From the NCBI GenBank assembly GCA_900321945.1, contig ONXY01000289.1, positions 1 to 10,005 of the forward strand: a stretch of 10,005 nt of DNA. Reading direction: 5' to 3'. Positions 1 to 7,250 of this stretch are shown piece by piece. A program made the position numbers and the translations under genes. The notes under the pieces were generated by a model. That model had not been told where the DNA came from, did not search any database, and saw nothing but the letters and a program-made list of their open reading frames with translations. The stretch's first letter is position 1. Each line of letters begins with the position of its first letter. The stretch is from an uncultured Eubacteriales bacterium (GTDB taxonomy: Bacteria > Bacillota_A > Clostridia > Christensenellales > Aristaeellaceae).

Positions 1-38
1 CCGGCTGAGCCCGGGAATAATTCATTTAGGATATTCTT

Positions 39-67
39 ATTTTATCAGGGCCGGGAACCGGTGTCAA
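39..67 (-). promoter_or_regulatory. Strong sigma-A-type promoter firing leftward
   Basis: Read on the minus strand, a perfect TTGACA (plus-strand positions 62-67) is followed by exactly 17 bases and then TAAAAT (39-44). A TG dinucleotide one base ahead of the -10 box makes it an extended -10 promoter. Transcription would begin near position 31 and leave the window to the left, so the gene served is not visible. I see no convincing ribosome binding site and start codon in the remaining 30 bases. With the kinase promoter at 116-144 it makes 1-214 a divergent control region. The match is among the best in the window, but a promoter without its gene remains a prediction. Confidence 0.6.
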
Positions 68-115
68 CGGGAGATTTCATCGGAGAGAGCGGTCCGGCCG
101 GCCAGGGCCGCGCTC

Positions 116-144
116 TTGTGCAGCCGCGGTTTCCGGAGTATAAT
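116..144 (+). promoter_or_regulatory. Probable promoter of the hybrid histidine kinase gene
   Basis: A perfect TATAAT lies at 139-144, with TTGTGC (three of six matches to the -35 consensus) at 116-121 and a 17-base spacer. The predicted transcript starts near position 151 and has an untranslated leader of about 64 bases before the ATG at 215. This argues against the in-frame TTG at 116 as the start codon, because that codon would lie in the -35 box and would not be transcribed. The weak -35 box leaves room for an activator. Confidence 0.55.
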
Positions 145-200
145 AAACAAAAACCAGAGAACATATACAGCGGAGCGGGACGGACAGTCTGCTTACGGAC

Positions 201-205
201 GGAGG
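201..205 (+). promoter_or_regulatory. Ribosome binding site that fixes the kinase start
   Basis: GGAGG stands nine bases ahead of the ATG at 215. No comparable site precedes the in-frame TTG at 116. The protein read from 215 begins with a few charged residues and then a membrane segment, as expected for a sensor kinase. Confidence 0.7.
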
Positions 206-214
206 CGCGTGCCA

Positions 215-3200
215 ATGGAGAACAGACGGGGCAGGAACAATCTTTGGGTCGCGGTGATCGGAGGCGCCGTCGTGGCGCTGATCCTGGTTATCGGTACCTT
301 CTGGATGGGCCGAAGCGCAAGCCGGGACACCGCGTCGGCGGTGCATTCCGTCAGCCGGCTCTATCTTGACGAGCTGACGGGACGGCGGGAGCAGGTCGTG
401 GAAGGAAATCTGGAGGGCAAGATCCAGGTAATCCGGATCGCCGTGGATCTGATGACCGAGGATGACCGCAGCGACGAGGAGCATCTGCGCGCTTTCCAGA
501 GCAGGATGAGGGCGCTGTTTCACCTGAACAGATTCGCATTCGTGGACGAGGACGGCCTGATTTACACCGCTGACGGAACCAGAAACGAGATTGACGAATA
601 CGACTTCGATTACCGGACGCTCTCCGGTCCCGAGATCTCCGTCAAGGACGTTGAAAGCGAAGACAGAAAGGTGATTATCGCCGTTCCGCTTGACAGGGTT
701 CCCTTCGGCGCAAAAACCCTGGTCACCTGCTTCATGGAAATCAGCATGGACGAAATGCTCAGAGGCGTTTCCATGGCTTCCGGCGGATCGGACTCCACTT
801 TCTGCAACATTTATACGGGCGGCGGCATCGCCCTGAGCAACTCGGTTCTGAACGGTCAGTCAGCGGGGAACAGCCTGTTCGCGGCCCTGCAGGAGGCCCG
901 GTTCGAGGACGGGTCGTACGAGCAGGTGCGGCAGGACTTCGGGGAAAGCAGAAAAGGGGTCGTCACATTCGAATACAGAGGCGTGCGGGAAACGCTCGCC
1001 TACGTACCGGTCCACGGAGTTGACTGGATGCTGACCTATCTGATCCGCGAAAGCGTCATCAGCGAGCGGATCGGGTCCGTATCCCAGAATATCCTTCTGC
1101 GGAGCGTGCTGCAGTCTCTGCTGACGGCCGCCGTTCTGACGGTTATGCTGATTCTGATGATCCGGCAGACCCGGAGGAGCGCCAGACTGATGCTGGAGAA
1201 GGAGACTTCCGAGGCGGAGAACCGCGTCAAGCAGGAGGAGCTGAAGGAACGCCTGGTACTGCAGGAAAAACTGCTGGAGGAGGAAAAGCAGAGGGTTCAG
1301 CAGGACAACATGATTACGGCGCTGTCGTCGGATTACCGCGTGGTCTACCATGTGGATCTGGATCATGACGACGCGGTCTGCTACCGGGAAGATCCCTCCG
1401 ACCGCGAACAGACGAAGCCCGGGATCCATTTCCCGTTCCGGGAGCGGTTTACCTGGTATGCCGAGAATGTCGTGGCCGAGAGCTACCGGGAAGGGTTCCT
1501 GAAGTTTCTGGACGCGGAGAACATCCGGAAGGGGCTTGCCGCGGATCCGATTATCGCATACCGCTATCTCGCGCGGCGCGGCGGCAGGGAATACTACGAG
1601 ATGATCCGCATGGCGGGCGTGGGCCGCGCGGAGAGCGGGGACGACAATACCGTGCACGCGGTCGGGCTCGGGCTGACGGTCATAGACGAGGAGATGCGGG
1701 AGTCCATGGCTCAGCAGCAGGCCCTGCAGGAAGCGCTGTCCGCGGCGGAAAACGCCAACCGGGCGAAGACGGCGTTCCTTTCCAACATGAGTCATGAAAT
1801 CAGGACCCCCATGAACGCCATTATCGGTCTGAACAGCATCGTGCTGAACGACCCGGAAATCTCCGAGCGGACGCGGGGACAGCTGGAAAAAATCGGGTAT
1901 TCCGCGAATCATCTGCTCGGAATCATCAACGATATTCTGGATATGTCCAGAATCGAATCCGGACGCATGATCATCCGGAAGGAGGAGTTCTCCTTCCCCA
2001 GAATGCTGGAGCAGGTGAATACGATGATCAGCGGCCACTGCAGGGACAAGGGAATCCGCTACGAATGCCGGATCAACGGCAAAATCGACGAATACTATAT
2101 CGGCGACGACATGAAACTCCGGCAGGTGATCATCAACATTCTCGGGAACGCCGTCAAATTCACCCCTGAAGGAGGGGAGGTTACCTTCACTGTGGAGAAC
2201 ACGGCCCGGTTTGAGGGAAAGGCCACTCTGCGCTTTACCATGAAGGACACGGGCATCGGCATGAGCCCGGATTATCTGCCGCATCTGTTCGACCCGTTCA
2301 GCCAGGAGGATTCGTCCACGACAAACAGATACGGAAGCACCGGGCTCGGCATGCCGATCACAAAGAGCATCGTCGAGCTGATGAACGGCCATATCGGGGT
2401 GGAGAGCGAGAAGGGGAAGGGCACCACTTTCACGGTGACCGTGACGCTGGACGAAACAGATCAGGGAAAGACGGAAGGCGCGGACGGGGATCTTCGTCCC
2501 CAGGATCTCAGCGTCCTGGTCATCGACGACGATCCGGTCGCCTGCGAGCACGCACGGCTGGTTCTGGGACAGGCCGGAATTTCCTGCGACACCGCGCTGT
2601 CGGGAGCGGAAGCGCTGGAATCGGTCCGGGTCCGCCACGGGAGACGGGAGGATTACAACCTGATTCTCGTGGACTGGAAAATGCCGGAAATGGACGGCGT
2701 GGAGACCACCCGAAGGATCCGGACGGTTGTCGGTTCCGAAACGCCGATCATTATCCTGACGTCCTATAACTGGGACGACGTCGAGGAGGAAGCAAAGAAG
2801 GCGGGAGTGGACACCTTCGTGGCGAAGCCTCTGTTCGCCGGGACGGTGCTGGAAGAGTTCAGGGAAGCCTTCAGAAAAAAGAACATCCGGCCGGAGGGGC
2901 ACAGGGCGGAGCTCGGCGGACGGCGGATTCTGCTGGCGGAAGACGTTGCGGTTAACGCGGAAATCATGGTCATGGTGCTTAGCATGCGCGGAATGCAGGC
3001 CGAAACGGCGGAGAACGGGCGCGTCGCCGTCGAGCTTTTCTCCGGGCATCCGGAAGGATACTACGACGCAGTGCTGATGGATATGCGCATGCCGGAAATG
3101 GACGGGCTTGAGGCGACGAGAAGAATCAGAGCCATGGACCGGCCTGACGCGAAGACCATCCCCATTATCGCCCTCACGGCCAACGCCTTTGACGAGGACG

Positions 3201-3334
3201 TACAGCGGAGCCTGCAGGCAGGGCTGAACGCGCATCTGAGCAAGCCGGTGGAACCCGAAGCGCTTTTCGGGACGCTGGAAACCCTGATCGGAGAGGCGGA
3301 GACGCCGAAGGGATACGATCAGAATCGTCATTAA
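215..3334 (+). CDS. Membrane-bound hybrid sensor histidine kinase with two receiver domains
   Basis: This is a signal-transducing protein kinase of 1,039 residues, anchored in the membrane. Numbering from the ATG at 215, a membrane segment (about 9-31) leads into an extracytoplasmic region of about 260 residues, the size of a double Cache sensor. A second membrane segment follows (about 293-316), then a charged coiled coil (318-367) and a PAS-like region (370-492). The dimerisation domain has an H-box with the phospho-accepting His527. The ATPase domain shows the N-box (Asn645), the DTGIG G1 box (678-682), an FDPF F-box and the GSTGLG G2 box (707-712). Receiver 1 has acidic residues 771-773, Asp820, Thr849 and Lys871; receiver 2 has Glu909/Asp910, Asp956, Thr988 and Lys1010, so both look functional. 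No HPt or DNA-binding domain is present, so a separate output partner is needed. The ligand is unknown. A link to the downstream transporter is inferred only from adjacency. Confidence 0.93.
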   Translation: MENRRGRNNLWVAVIGGAVVALILVIGTFWMGRSASRDTASAVHSVSRLYLDELTGRREQVVEGNLEGKIQVIRIAVDLMTEDDRSDEEHLRAFQSRMRALFHLNRFAFVDEDGLIYTADGTRNEIDEYDFDYRTLSGPEISVKDVESEDRKVIIAVPLDRVPFGAKTLVTCFMEISMDEMLRGVSMASGGSDSTFCNIYTGGGIALSNSVLNGQSAGNSLFAALQEARFEDGSYEQVRQDFGESRKGVVTFEYRGVRETLAYVPVHGVDWMLTYLIRESVISERIGSVSQNILLRSVLQSLLTAAVLTVMLILMIRQTRRSARLMLEKETSEAENRVKQEELKERLVLQEKLLEEEKQRVQQDNMITALSSDYRVVYHVDLDHDDAVCYREDPSDREQTKPGIHFPFRERFTWYAENVVAESYREGFLKFLDAENIRKGLAADPIIAYRYLARRGGREYYEMIRMAGVGRAESGDDNTVHAVGLGLTVIDEEMRESMAQQQALQEALSAAENANRAKTAFLSNMSHEIRTPMNAIIGLNSIVLNDPEISERTRGQLEKIGYSANHLLGIINDILDMSRIESGRMIIRKEEFSFPRMLEQVNTMISGHCRDKGIRYECRINGKIDEYYIGDDMKLRQVIINILGNAVKFTPEGGEVTFTVENTARFEGKATLRFTMKDTGIGMSPDYLPHLFDPFSQEDSSTTNRYGSTGLGMPITKSIVELMNGHIGVESEKGKGTTFTVTVTLDETDQGKTEGADGDLRPQDLSVLVIDDDPVACEHARLVLGQAGISCDTALSGAEALESVRVRHGRREDYNLILVDWKMPEMDGVETTRRIRTVVGSETPIIILTSYNWDDVEEEAKKAGVDTFVAKPLFAGTVLEEFREAFRKKNIRPEGHRAELGGRRILLAEDVAVNAEIMVMVLSMRGMQAETAENGRVAVELFSGHPEGYYDAVLMDMRMPEMDGLEATRRIRAMDRPDAKTIPIIALTANAFDEDVQRSLQAGLNAHLSKPVEPEALFGTLETLIGEAETPKGYDQNRH

Positions 3335-3350
3335 ATCGTAACAGCATCGT
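3324..3350 (+). promoter_or_regulatory. Three ATCGT direct repeats at 11-bp spacing, candidate activator site
   Basis: ATCGT occurs at 3324-3328, 3335-3339 and 3346-3350, each copy starting exactly 11 bases after the last. An inverted copy, ACGAT, lies at 3315-3319. The repeats begin in the last codons of the kinase gene and end at the weak -35 box of the binding-protein promoter. OmpR/PhoB-family response regulators typically bind direct repeats at about this one-turn spacing next to or over the -35 box. The regulator is not identified, and assignment to that family is inference. Confidence 0.45.
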
Positions 3351-3380
3351 TGCACATTTTCCGCATTATTCGGTTATACT
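3350..3380 (+). promoter_or_regulatory. Probable promoter of the binding-protein/transporter genes
   Basis: TATACT (3375-3380) matches five of six bases of the -10 consensus. The -35 region is weak: TTGCAC at 3350-3355 gives a 19-base spacer, and TGCACA at 3351-3356 gives 18. The start of transcription would be near 3387, leaving a leader of about 38 bases. A poor -35 box abutted by phased direct repeats suggests activator dependence. No terminator is visible between the kinase gene and this promoter, so kinase transcripts may also read into the transporter genes. Confidence 0.5.
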
Positions 3381-3385
3381 GATTC

Positions 3386-3401
3386 CGGTCGTGAAAGACC
3401 G
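3386..3401 (+). other. Small leader hairpin ahead of the binding-protein gene
   Basis: CGGTC (3386-3390) and GACCG (3397-3401) can pair around a GTGAAA loop at the predicted 5' end of the transcript, ahead of the ribosome binding site at 3410-3416. Five base pairs is short. A 5' hairpin could stabilise the message, but chance is a fair explanation. Confidence 0.25.
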
Positions 3402-3424
3402 ATTTTATTGGGGAGGAAAAACAC

Positions 3425-4471
3425 ATGAAGAAAATCGTTTCCCTGCTGCTGGTTCTGGCCATGGCGCTGTCCTGCGGGCTGTCCCTGGCCGACAACATTC
3501 AGATGGACAAACTGACTCTGGAATTTGTTCCCTCCAAGGACGCGGACGTCATTATCACCGGCACAAAGAATCTTCCCGATCTGCTGAAAAAAGAGATGGC
3601 CAATCAGGGCTATGACATCGGCGAAGTGGAAATCACCGTGGGCACGAACTACAACGCCACGGGCGAAGCCATGGGCGCCGGATCCATCGACATCGGATGG
3701 CTGCCCGCCGGAACCTATGTTCTGTACAGCGACGAAGTGGACGTCATCCTGACTTCCACCCGCGCCGGTCTCTCCAACGACAGCACCAATCCCGCCGACT
3801 GGAACGGCGACGCCAATAAGACCACCGGCGATTCCAGCAATCAGGTGGGCTTCTACCGCGCCCTGATCTACGCGACCCCCTCCGAATACGGCAAACAGCT
3901 GGCCGCGAAGGTCAACGCAGGGGAAGAACTGACCTGGGACGACCTGAACAAGGCGACCTGGACGGTCGGCAACAACTCCTCCTCCGCCGGTTACATCTAC
4001 CCGACCATGTGGCTGATGGAGCACTACGACGGCAAAAAGCTGACCGACCTGGACAACGTCGCTTTCGGTATCCAGTACGGCGATCAGTTCGCTCAGGCCG
4101 CCGCCGAGCAGGTGGACATCATCGTGTGCTACGCCGACGGACGGCGCGACTATGAAGCGGCCTGGATGCTGCCCCTCGGAGAATCCGATCCGACCGGCAA
4201 GGCGGGCATGGGCCGCACCGACACCATCTGGAACGAACTGAACGTCATCGGCGTCACCGACGGCATCTACAACGACACCGTGGCCGTGACCAAGATGAAG
4301 CCCGAAATCTACAACGAACAGTTCATTACCGCCATTCAGAACGCCCTGATCAACATCATCAATACGGATGAGGGCAAGGCCATCTTCTCCGTGTACAGCC
4401 ATGAAGGATACACGAAGGCGGTCGACAGCGATTACGACGCGACCCGCCGCGCGCAGGAAGCCGTGAAGTAA
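3425..4471 (+). CDS. phnD: PhnD-type ABC transporter solute-binding protein
   Basis: This exported binding protein (348 residues) would deliver a substrate to the PhnC/PhnE importer encoded downstream. Residues 1-22 form a signal peptide with Lys2-Lys3 and a hydrophobic core. Cys17 follows Ala-Leu-Ser, which loosely fits a lipobox, while Ser-Leu-Ala at 20-22 could instead be a signal peptidase I site, so lipid anchoring is undecided. The stretch Asn-Asn-Ser-Ser-Ser-Ala-Gly-Tyr at 183-190 matches the Ser/Thr-rich phosphonate-binding helix start of the PhnD family, and Asp231 lies where the family has a binding-pocket acid. GGGGAGG ends eight bases before the ATG. Codons are strongly C-ending, more than in neighbouring genes, which suits high expression. 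The PhnD fold is shared by binders of phosphonates, phosphite and other oxyanions or organophosphates, so the ligand cannot be read from sequence. Confidence 0.88.
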   Translation: MKKIVSLLLVLAMALSCGLSLADNIQMDKLTLEFVPSKDADVIITGTKNLPDLLKKEMANQGYDIGEVEITVGTNYNATGEAMGAGSIDIGWLPAGTYVLYSDEVDVILTSTRAGLSNDSTNPADWNGDANKTTGDSSNQVGFYRALIYATPSEYGKQLAAKVNAGEELTWDDLNKATWTVGNNSSSAGYIYPTMWLMEHYDGKKLTDLDNVAFGIQYGDQFAQAAAEQVDIIVCYADGRRDYEAAWMLPLGESDPTGKAGMGRTDTIWNELNVIGVTDGIYNDTVAVTKMKPEIYNEQFITAIQNALINIINTDEGKAIFSVYSHEGYTKAVDSDYDATRRAQEAVK

Positions 4472-4482
4472 CGCTTTTTCCT

Positions 4483-4527
4483 CGGGCTGCCGCATGGCTT
4501 TCCGTCACGCGGCAGCCCGGTTTTTTT
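4483..4527 (+). terminator. Intrinsic terminator after the binding-protein gene
   Basis: An 11-bp perfect stem (4483-4493 with 4509-4519, CGGGCTGCCGC and its complement) closes a 15-base loop and is followed by one G and seven T residues (4521-4527). It starts 11 bases after the phnD stop. No good promoter is visible between it and the ATPase gene, so leaky termination here probably sets a high ratio of binding protein to membrane components. Confidence 0.9.
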
Positions 4528-4600
4528 CGACAAACGGACAATCCGCGCGGCCCGCTGCGGCCGCACGGCCCGGTACCTGAGCAGACGGCGGCGCGGCCGA

Positions 4601-4610
4601 GGAGGAGAGG
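4601..4610 (+). promoter_or_regulatory. Ribosome binding site supporting a TTG start
   Basis: GGAGGAGAGG lies 6 to 11 bases ahead of the TTG at 4617. The upstream 4528-4600 is very GC-rich and holds a 6-bp hairpin (4547-4552 with 4559-4564) but no gene and no clear promoter. Confidence 0.6.
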
Positions 4611-4616
4611 AACGCC

Positions 4617-5375
4617 TTGATTGAATTCAAACATGTCAGCAAAACCTATCCCAACGGGGTCAAAGGACTGAAAGACGTCAACCTGACGATCGATCAGGGC
4701 GAGTTCGTCGCCATCATCGGCCTGAGCGGAGCGGGTAAATCCACGCTGATCCGGACCATCAACCGCATGATCGACATTACGGAAGGCCAGCTGATCGTGG
4801 ACGGCGTCGACGTTATGACGCTGAAGGGAAAGAGCATGCGCCGCTTCCGCCGGAAAATCGGCATGGTGTTCCAGTCCTTCAACCTTGTATCCAGATCCAC
4901 GGCTATCAAGAACGTGCTGACTTCCATGGTGCCGGACATGCCCTGGTGGAAGGTGCTGCTGGGAATTTTCAGCAGGGAGCAGAAGATTCACGCCCTGGAG
5001 GCGCTGGACAAGGTGGACATTCTGGAAAAAGCCTATATCCGGTGCGACCAGCTTTCGGGCGGCCAGCAGCAGCGGGTCGCGCTGGCGCGGACCCTGAACC
5101 AGACGCCCACCATCATCCTCGCGGACGAACCCGTGGCCGCCCTGGATCCGGTCATGGCCCATCAGGTCATGGGCGATTTCAAGCGGATCAACGAGGAAAT
5201 GAACATCACGATTCTCATCAATATCCATCACGTCGATCTCGCGCTGAAATACGCGACGCGCCTGATCGGAATCCGGGCGGGCGAGGTCGTATACGACGGC
5301 CCCGTGGAACAGGTGACGCAGGAGATTCTGGACGTGATTTACAACGGCGCGGCCATTCCCCAGGCGGGCGAATGA
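4617..5375 (+). CDS. phnC: PhnC-type ABC transporter ATP-binding protein
   Basis: This is the cytoplasmic ATPase (252 residues) that powers the importer formed with the two following permeases. All ABC motifs are present: Walker A at 35-43 with Lys41, Q-loop Gln86, signature LSGGQ at 146-150, Walker B ending Asp170-Glu171, D-loop at 175-178 and switch His204. The length is normal for PhnC. The TTG start is chosen because the protein then begins exactly at the family's first strand (Ile-Glu-Phe-Lys), no nearer ATG is available upstream and a strong ribosome binding site is well placed. The stop codon overlaps the ribosome binding site of the next gene, so the two are probably translationally coupled. 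The family name reflects homology and does not prove a phosphonate substrate. Confidence 0.93.
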   Translation: MIEFKHVSKTYPNGVKGLKDVNLTIDQGEFVAIIGLSGAGKSTLIRTINRMIDITEGQLIVDGVDVMTLKGKSMRRFRRKIGMVFQSFNLVSRSTAIKNVLTSMVPDMPWWKVLLGIFSREQKIHALEALDKVDILEKAYIRCDQLSGGQQQRVALARTLNQTPTIILADEPVAALDPVMAHQVMGDFKRINEEMNITILINIHHVDLALKYATRLIGIRAGEVVYDGPVEQVTQEILDVIYNGAAIPQAGE

Positions 5376-5385
5376 GGAGGCGCGC

Positions 5386-6351
5386 ATGAAGAAAAAAGGT
5401 GAGAAGGGATATTCCGTTCCGCTGTTTGACCGGATTTTCAAACCCCGAGAGATCCGGCTTCCGAACGGGCATACCGTCATGCAGCCGCATTCAAGGCTGC
5501 CGCTGATCCTGGCGGTTACGGCCGGCGCGGTCTGGCTGAGCATCAGCCTGACCGGTTTCGATCTGGGAATTATCGCCCGCAGGGGAAACCAGTTTCTTGT
5601 GATCCTGCGCCAGATCTTTTCCCCGGACGTTTTCGTCATCAGCGAAGACACTTTTGCGAAATTCGGACTGGAACCGGGATCGGTAAGCTTTTTCAGCATA
5701 TTTGACGGACGGTGGTGGCAGGCGCTCTGGCATACGATGGGCGCAAGCTTTGCCCCCAAGGTGTTCGGGCCCCTGTGGGATACGCTCCGGATGTCCATAC
5801 TGGGCTCCTTCATCGGAGCGACGATCGCCCTGCCCATCGCCGTGGCGTCTTCCACGAACATCAACCGCAACAAGGCCTCCGTGACGGTTCTGCGGTTCCT
5901 GATCAATATCCTGAGAACGCTGCCGACCCTGGTCGTCGCGAAAATATTCGCTCTGATCTTCGGCCTGGGAACCTTCGCCGGGACCATGGCCATCCTGGTG
6001 TTCACGCTGGGCGTAATCTGCAAAATGATGTACGAGTCGATCGAGACGATCGACATGGGCGCCTTTGAGGCCATGGAATCCTTCGGCGCCACCAAGTTCC
6101 AGGGTTTCTGGTCGGCAAGCATGAAACAGATTCTGCCCACGTATCTGAGCTACTGCCTGTACGCGCTGGAGATGAACGTACGCGCCGCTTCCATTCTGGG
6201 ATATGTCGGAGCGGGCGGACTGGGGCTTCTGATCGACGAGCGGATCGGCTGGAGGGACTACAGCGGCCTGGGCACGGTTCTGCTGATGCTTTTCATCCTG
6301 GTCGTCAGTATAGAAAGCCTCAGCGAGTTCCTGCGCAAAAGGCTGAGCTGA
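5386..6351 (+). CDS. phnE: PhnE-type ABC transporter permease, first copy
   Basis: This integral membrane subunit (321 residues) pairs with the second permease to form the channel. A cytoplasmic N-terminus of about 38 residues precedes a first membrane segment (about 39-56), then a loop of about 75 residues and the core permease domain with segments near 133-156, 169-194, 195-215 and 295-313. The EAA loop that contacts PhnC spans 228-251 (Glu228-Ala229, Gly234, Leu-Pro at 250-251). The later stretch Leu-Gly-Tyr-Val-Gly-Ala-Gly-Gly at 271-278 is a PhnE family signature. At 321 residues it is longer than the roughly 260 of typical PhnE because of the N-terminal extension. GAGGAGG overlaps the phnC stop, five bases ahead of the ATG. 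Confidence 0.92.
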   Translation: MKKKGEKGYSVPLFDRIFKPREIRLPNGHTVMQPHSRLPLILAVTAGAVWLSISLTGFDLGIIARRGNQFLVILRQIFSPDVFVISEDTFAKFGLEPGSVSFFSIFDGRWWQALWHTMGASFAPKVFGPLWDTLRMSILGSFIGATIALPIAVASSTNINRNKASVTVLRFLINILRTLPTLVVAKIFALIFGLGTFAGTMAILVFTLGVICKMMYESIETIDMGAFEAMESFGATKFQGFWSASMKQILPTYLSYCLYALEMNVRAASILGYVGAGGLGLLIDERIGWRDYSGLGTVLLMLFILVVSIESLSEFLRKRLS

Positions 6352-6364
6352 GGAGGGCGGAGAA

Positions 6365-7249
6365 ATGAGCAATACAGAAAAAATCCGCGCGCCCCGTCCT
6401 CTGAGCATTGAGGAAACCTACAATCAGCGTCCCCGCCGCTGGTGGCTTTACACGCTGACAGCCGCGGTCGTCATGGTCCTGCTGGCGTGGTCCGCCGGAG
6501 GCGTTGAATTCAAGGGGATTGCGGCAAAGGGTTCGGAGGTGGCCCAGGGTATCGCCAAAGGCCTGACCCATCCGGACTGGAATCTTCTGTTCGGACGGAT
6601 CACGGAGGACACCACCGTAACGAAGATCGCGGGCCTGACCGTTTCCACCGAAGGCGTGCCCTATCTGCTGTTCCAGACCATCGCCATCGCGTTTCTCGGA
6701 ACGCTGATCGGAGGCATTCTCGCCGTACCCTTCAGCTTTCTGGCCTGCGACAGGATCGTTCCGAAATGGATCAGCAGGATATTCCGGCTGCTGATTCTGC
6801 TGATCCGCACCATTCCCAGCCTCGTCTGGGCGCTGGTCTGGATCAGGGTAACCGGTCCCAACGCGTTCTGCGGCGTCGTGACGCAGAGCATCTGCTCCAT
6901 CGGCATGATCAGCAAGATGTATATCACGGCCATCGAGGACCTGGACGTTCATATTCTAGAGTCGCTGGACGCGACCGGATGCAACGGATTCCAGAAGGTG
7001 CGCTGCGGGGTGCTGCCCCAGATCGTGCCCAACTTCATCTCCACGGTCATCTACCGCTTCGATATCAACATGAAGGACGCGACGACGCTGGGAATCGTCG
7101 GGGCCGGCGGCATCGGCGCCCCGCTGATTCAGTGCATCACCTCAAGCCGATGGAGCATGGTGGGCGCCTATCTTTTCGGGATGATTGCGCTGATGATGGT
7201 GATCGAATGGCTGTCCACCCGGATCCGCAGCAGGCTTGCGAGAGGATAA
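6365..7249 (+). CDS. phnE: PhnE-type ABC transporter permease, second copy
   Basis: This is the second channel subunit (294 residues), paralogous to the gene just upstream. It has a first membrane segment at about 27-44, a loop, further segments from about 99 and a final one near 263-283. The EAA loop lies at 199-222, but Ala-Ala is replaced (Glu-Ser-Leu-Asp), while Gly205 and the closing Pro222 are kept. The PhnE signature Leu-Gly-Ile-Val-Gly-Ala-Gly-Gly is at 242-249. A GAGGAGGGCGGAG site fills the 13-base gap after the first permease. Two non-identical PhnE subunits imply a heterodimeric channel, a common arrangement in Bacillota. Confidence 0.92.
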   Translation: MSNTEKIRAPRPLSIEETYNQRPRRWWLYTLTAAVVMVLLAWSAGGVEFKGIAAKGSEVAQGIAKGLTHPDWNLLFGRITEDTTVTKIAGLTVSTEGVPYLLFQTIAIAFLGTLIGGILAVPFSFLACDRIVPKWISRIFRLLILLIRTIPSLVWALVWIRVTGPNAFCGVVTQSICSIGMISKMYITAIEDLDVHILESLDATGCNGFQKVRCGVLPQIVPNFISTVIYRFDINMKDATTLGIVGAGGIGAPLIQCITSSRWSMVGAYLFGMIALMMVIEWLSTRIRSRLARG

Positions 7250-7250
7250 A

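Noticed and set aside
116..214. N-terminal extension of the kinase from a TTG at 116
   Set aside because: The added 33 residues are polar and unlike a kinase start, the TTG falls in the predicted -35 box, and the ATG at 215 has a good ribosome binding site.
3315..3328. ACGAT-CAGA-ATCGT hairpin at the end of the kinase gene as a terminator
   Set aside because: It has only five base pairs and no T run, so it is unlikely to terminate. The ATCGT units are better explained as part of the phased direct repeats.
860..3355. An 831-codon open frame on the minus strand
   Set aside because: It lies antisense to the kinase, whose catalytic motifs are all intact on the + strand. The product is rich in His, Arg, Pro and Gln with no recognisable domain, as expected of a shadow frame in GC-rich DNA.
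3374..4495. A 373-codon minus-strand frame rich in Gly and Val
   Set aside because: It is antisense to phnD, which has a signal peptide, a ribosome binding site and family motifs. The repetitive Gly/Val/His composition reflects the complement of phnD codon bias.
4359..6140. A 593-codon open frame on the minus strand
   Set aside because: It is antisense to phnC and phnE, spans the phnD terminator and has no ordered motifs; a GC-driven shadow.
3425..7249. Calling the cluster a phosphonate utilisation system
   Set aside because: Only the transporter carries the phosphonate family name. No phosphonate-cleaving enzyme is in the window, and the neighbours suggest nucleotide or sugar phosphate metabolism.
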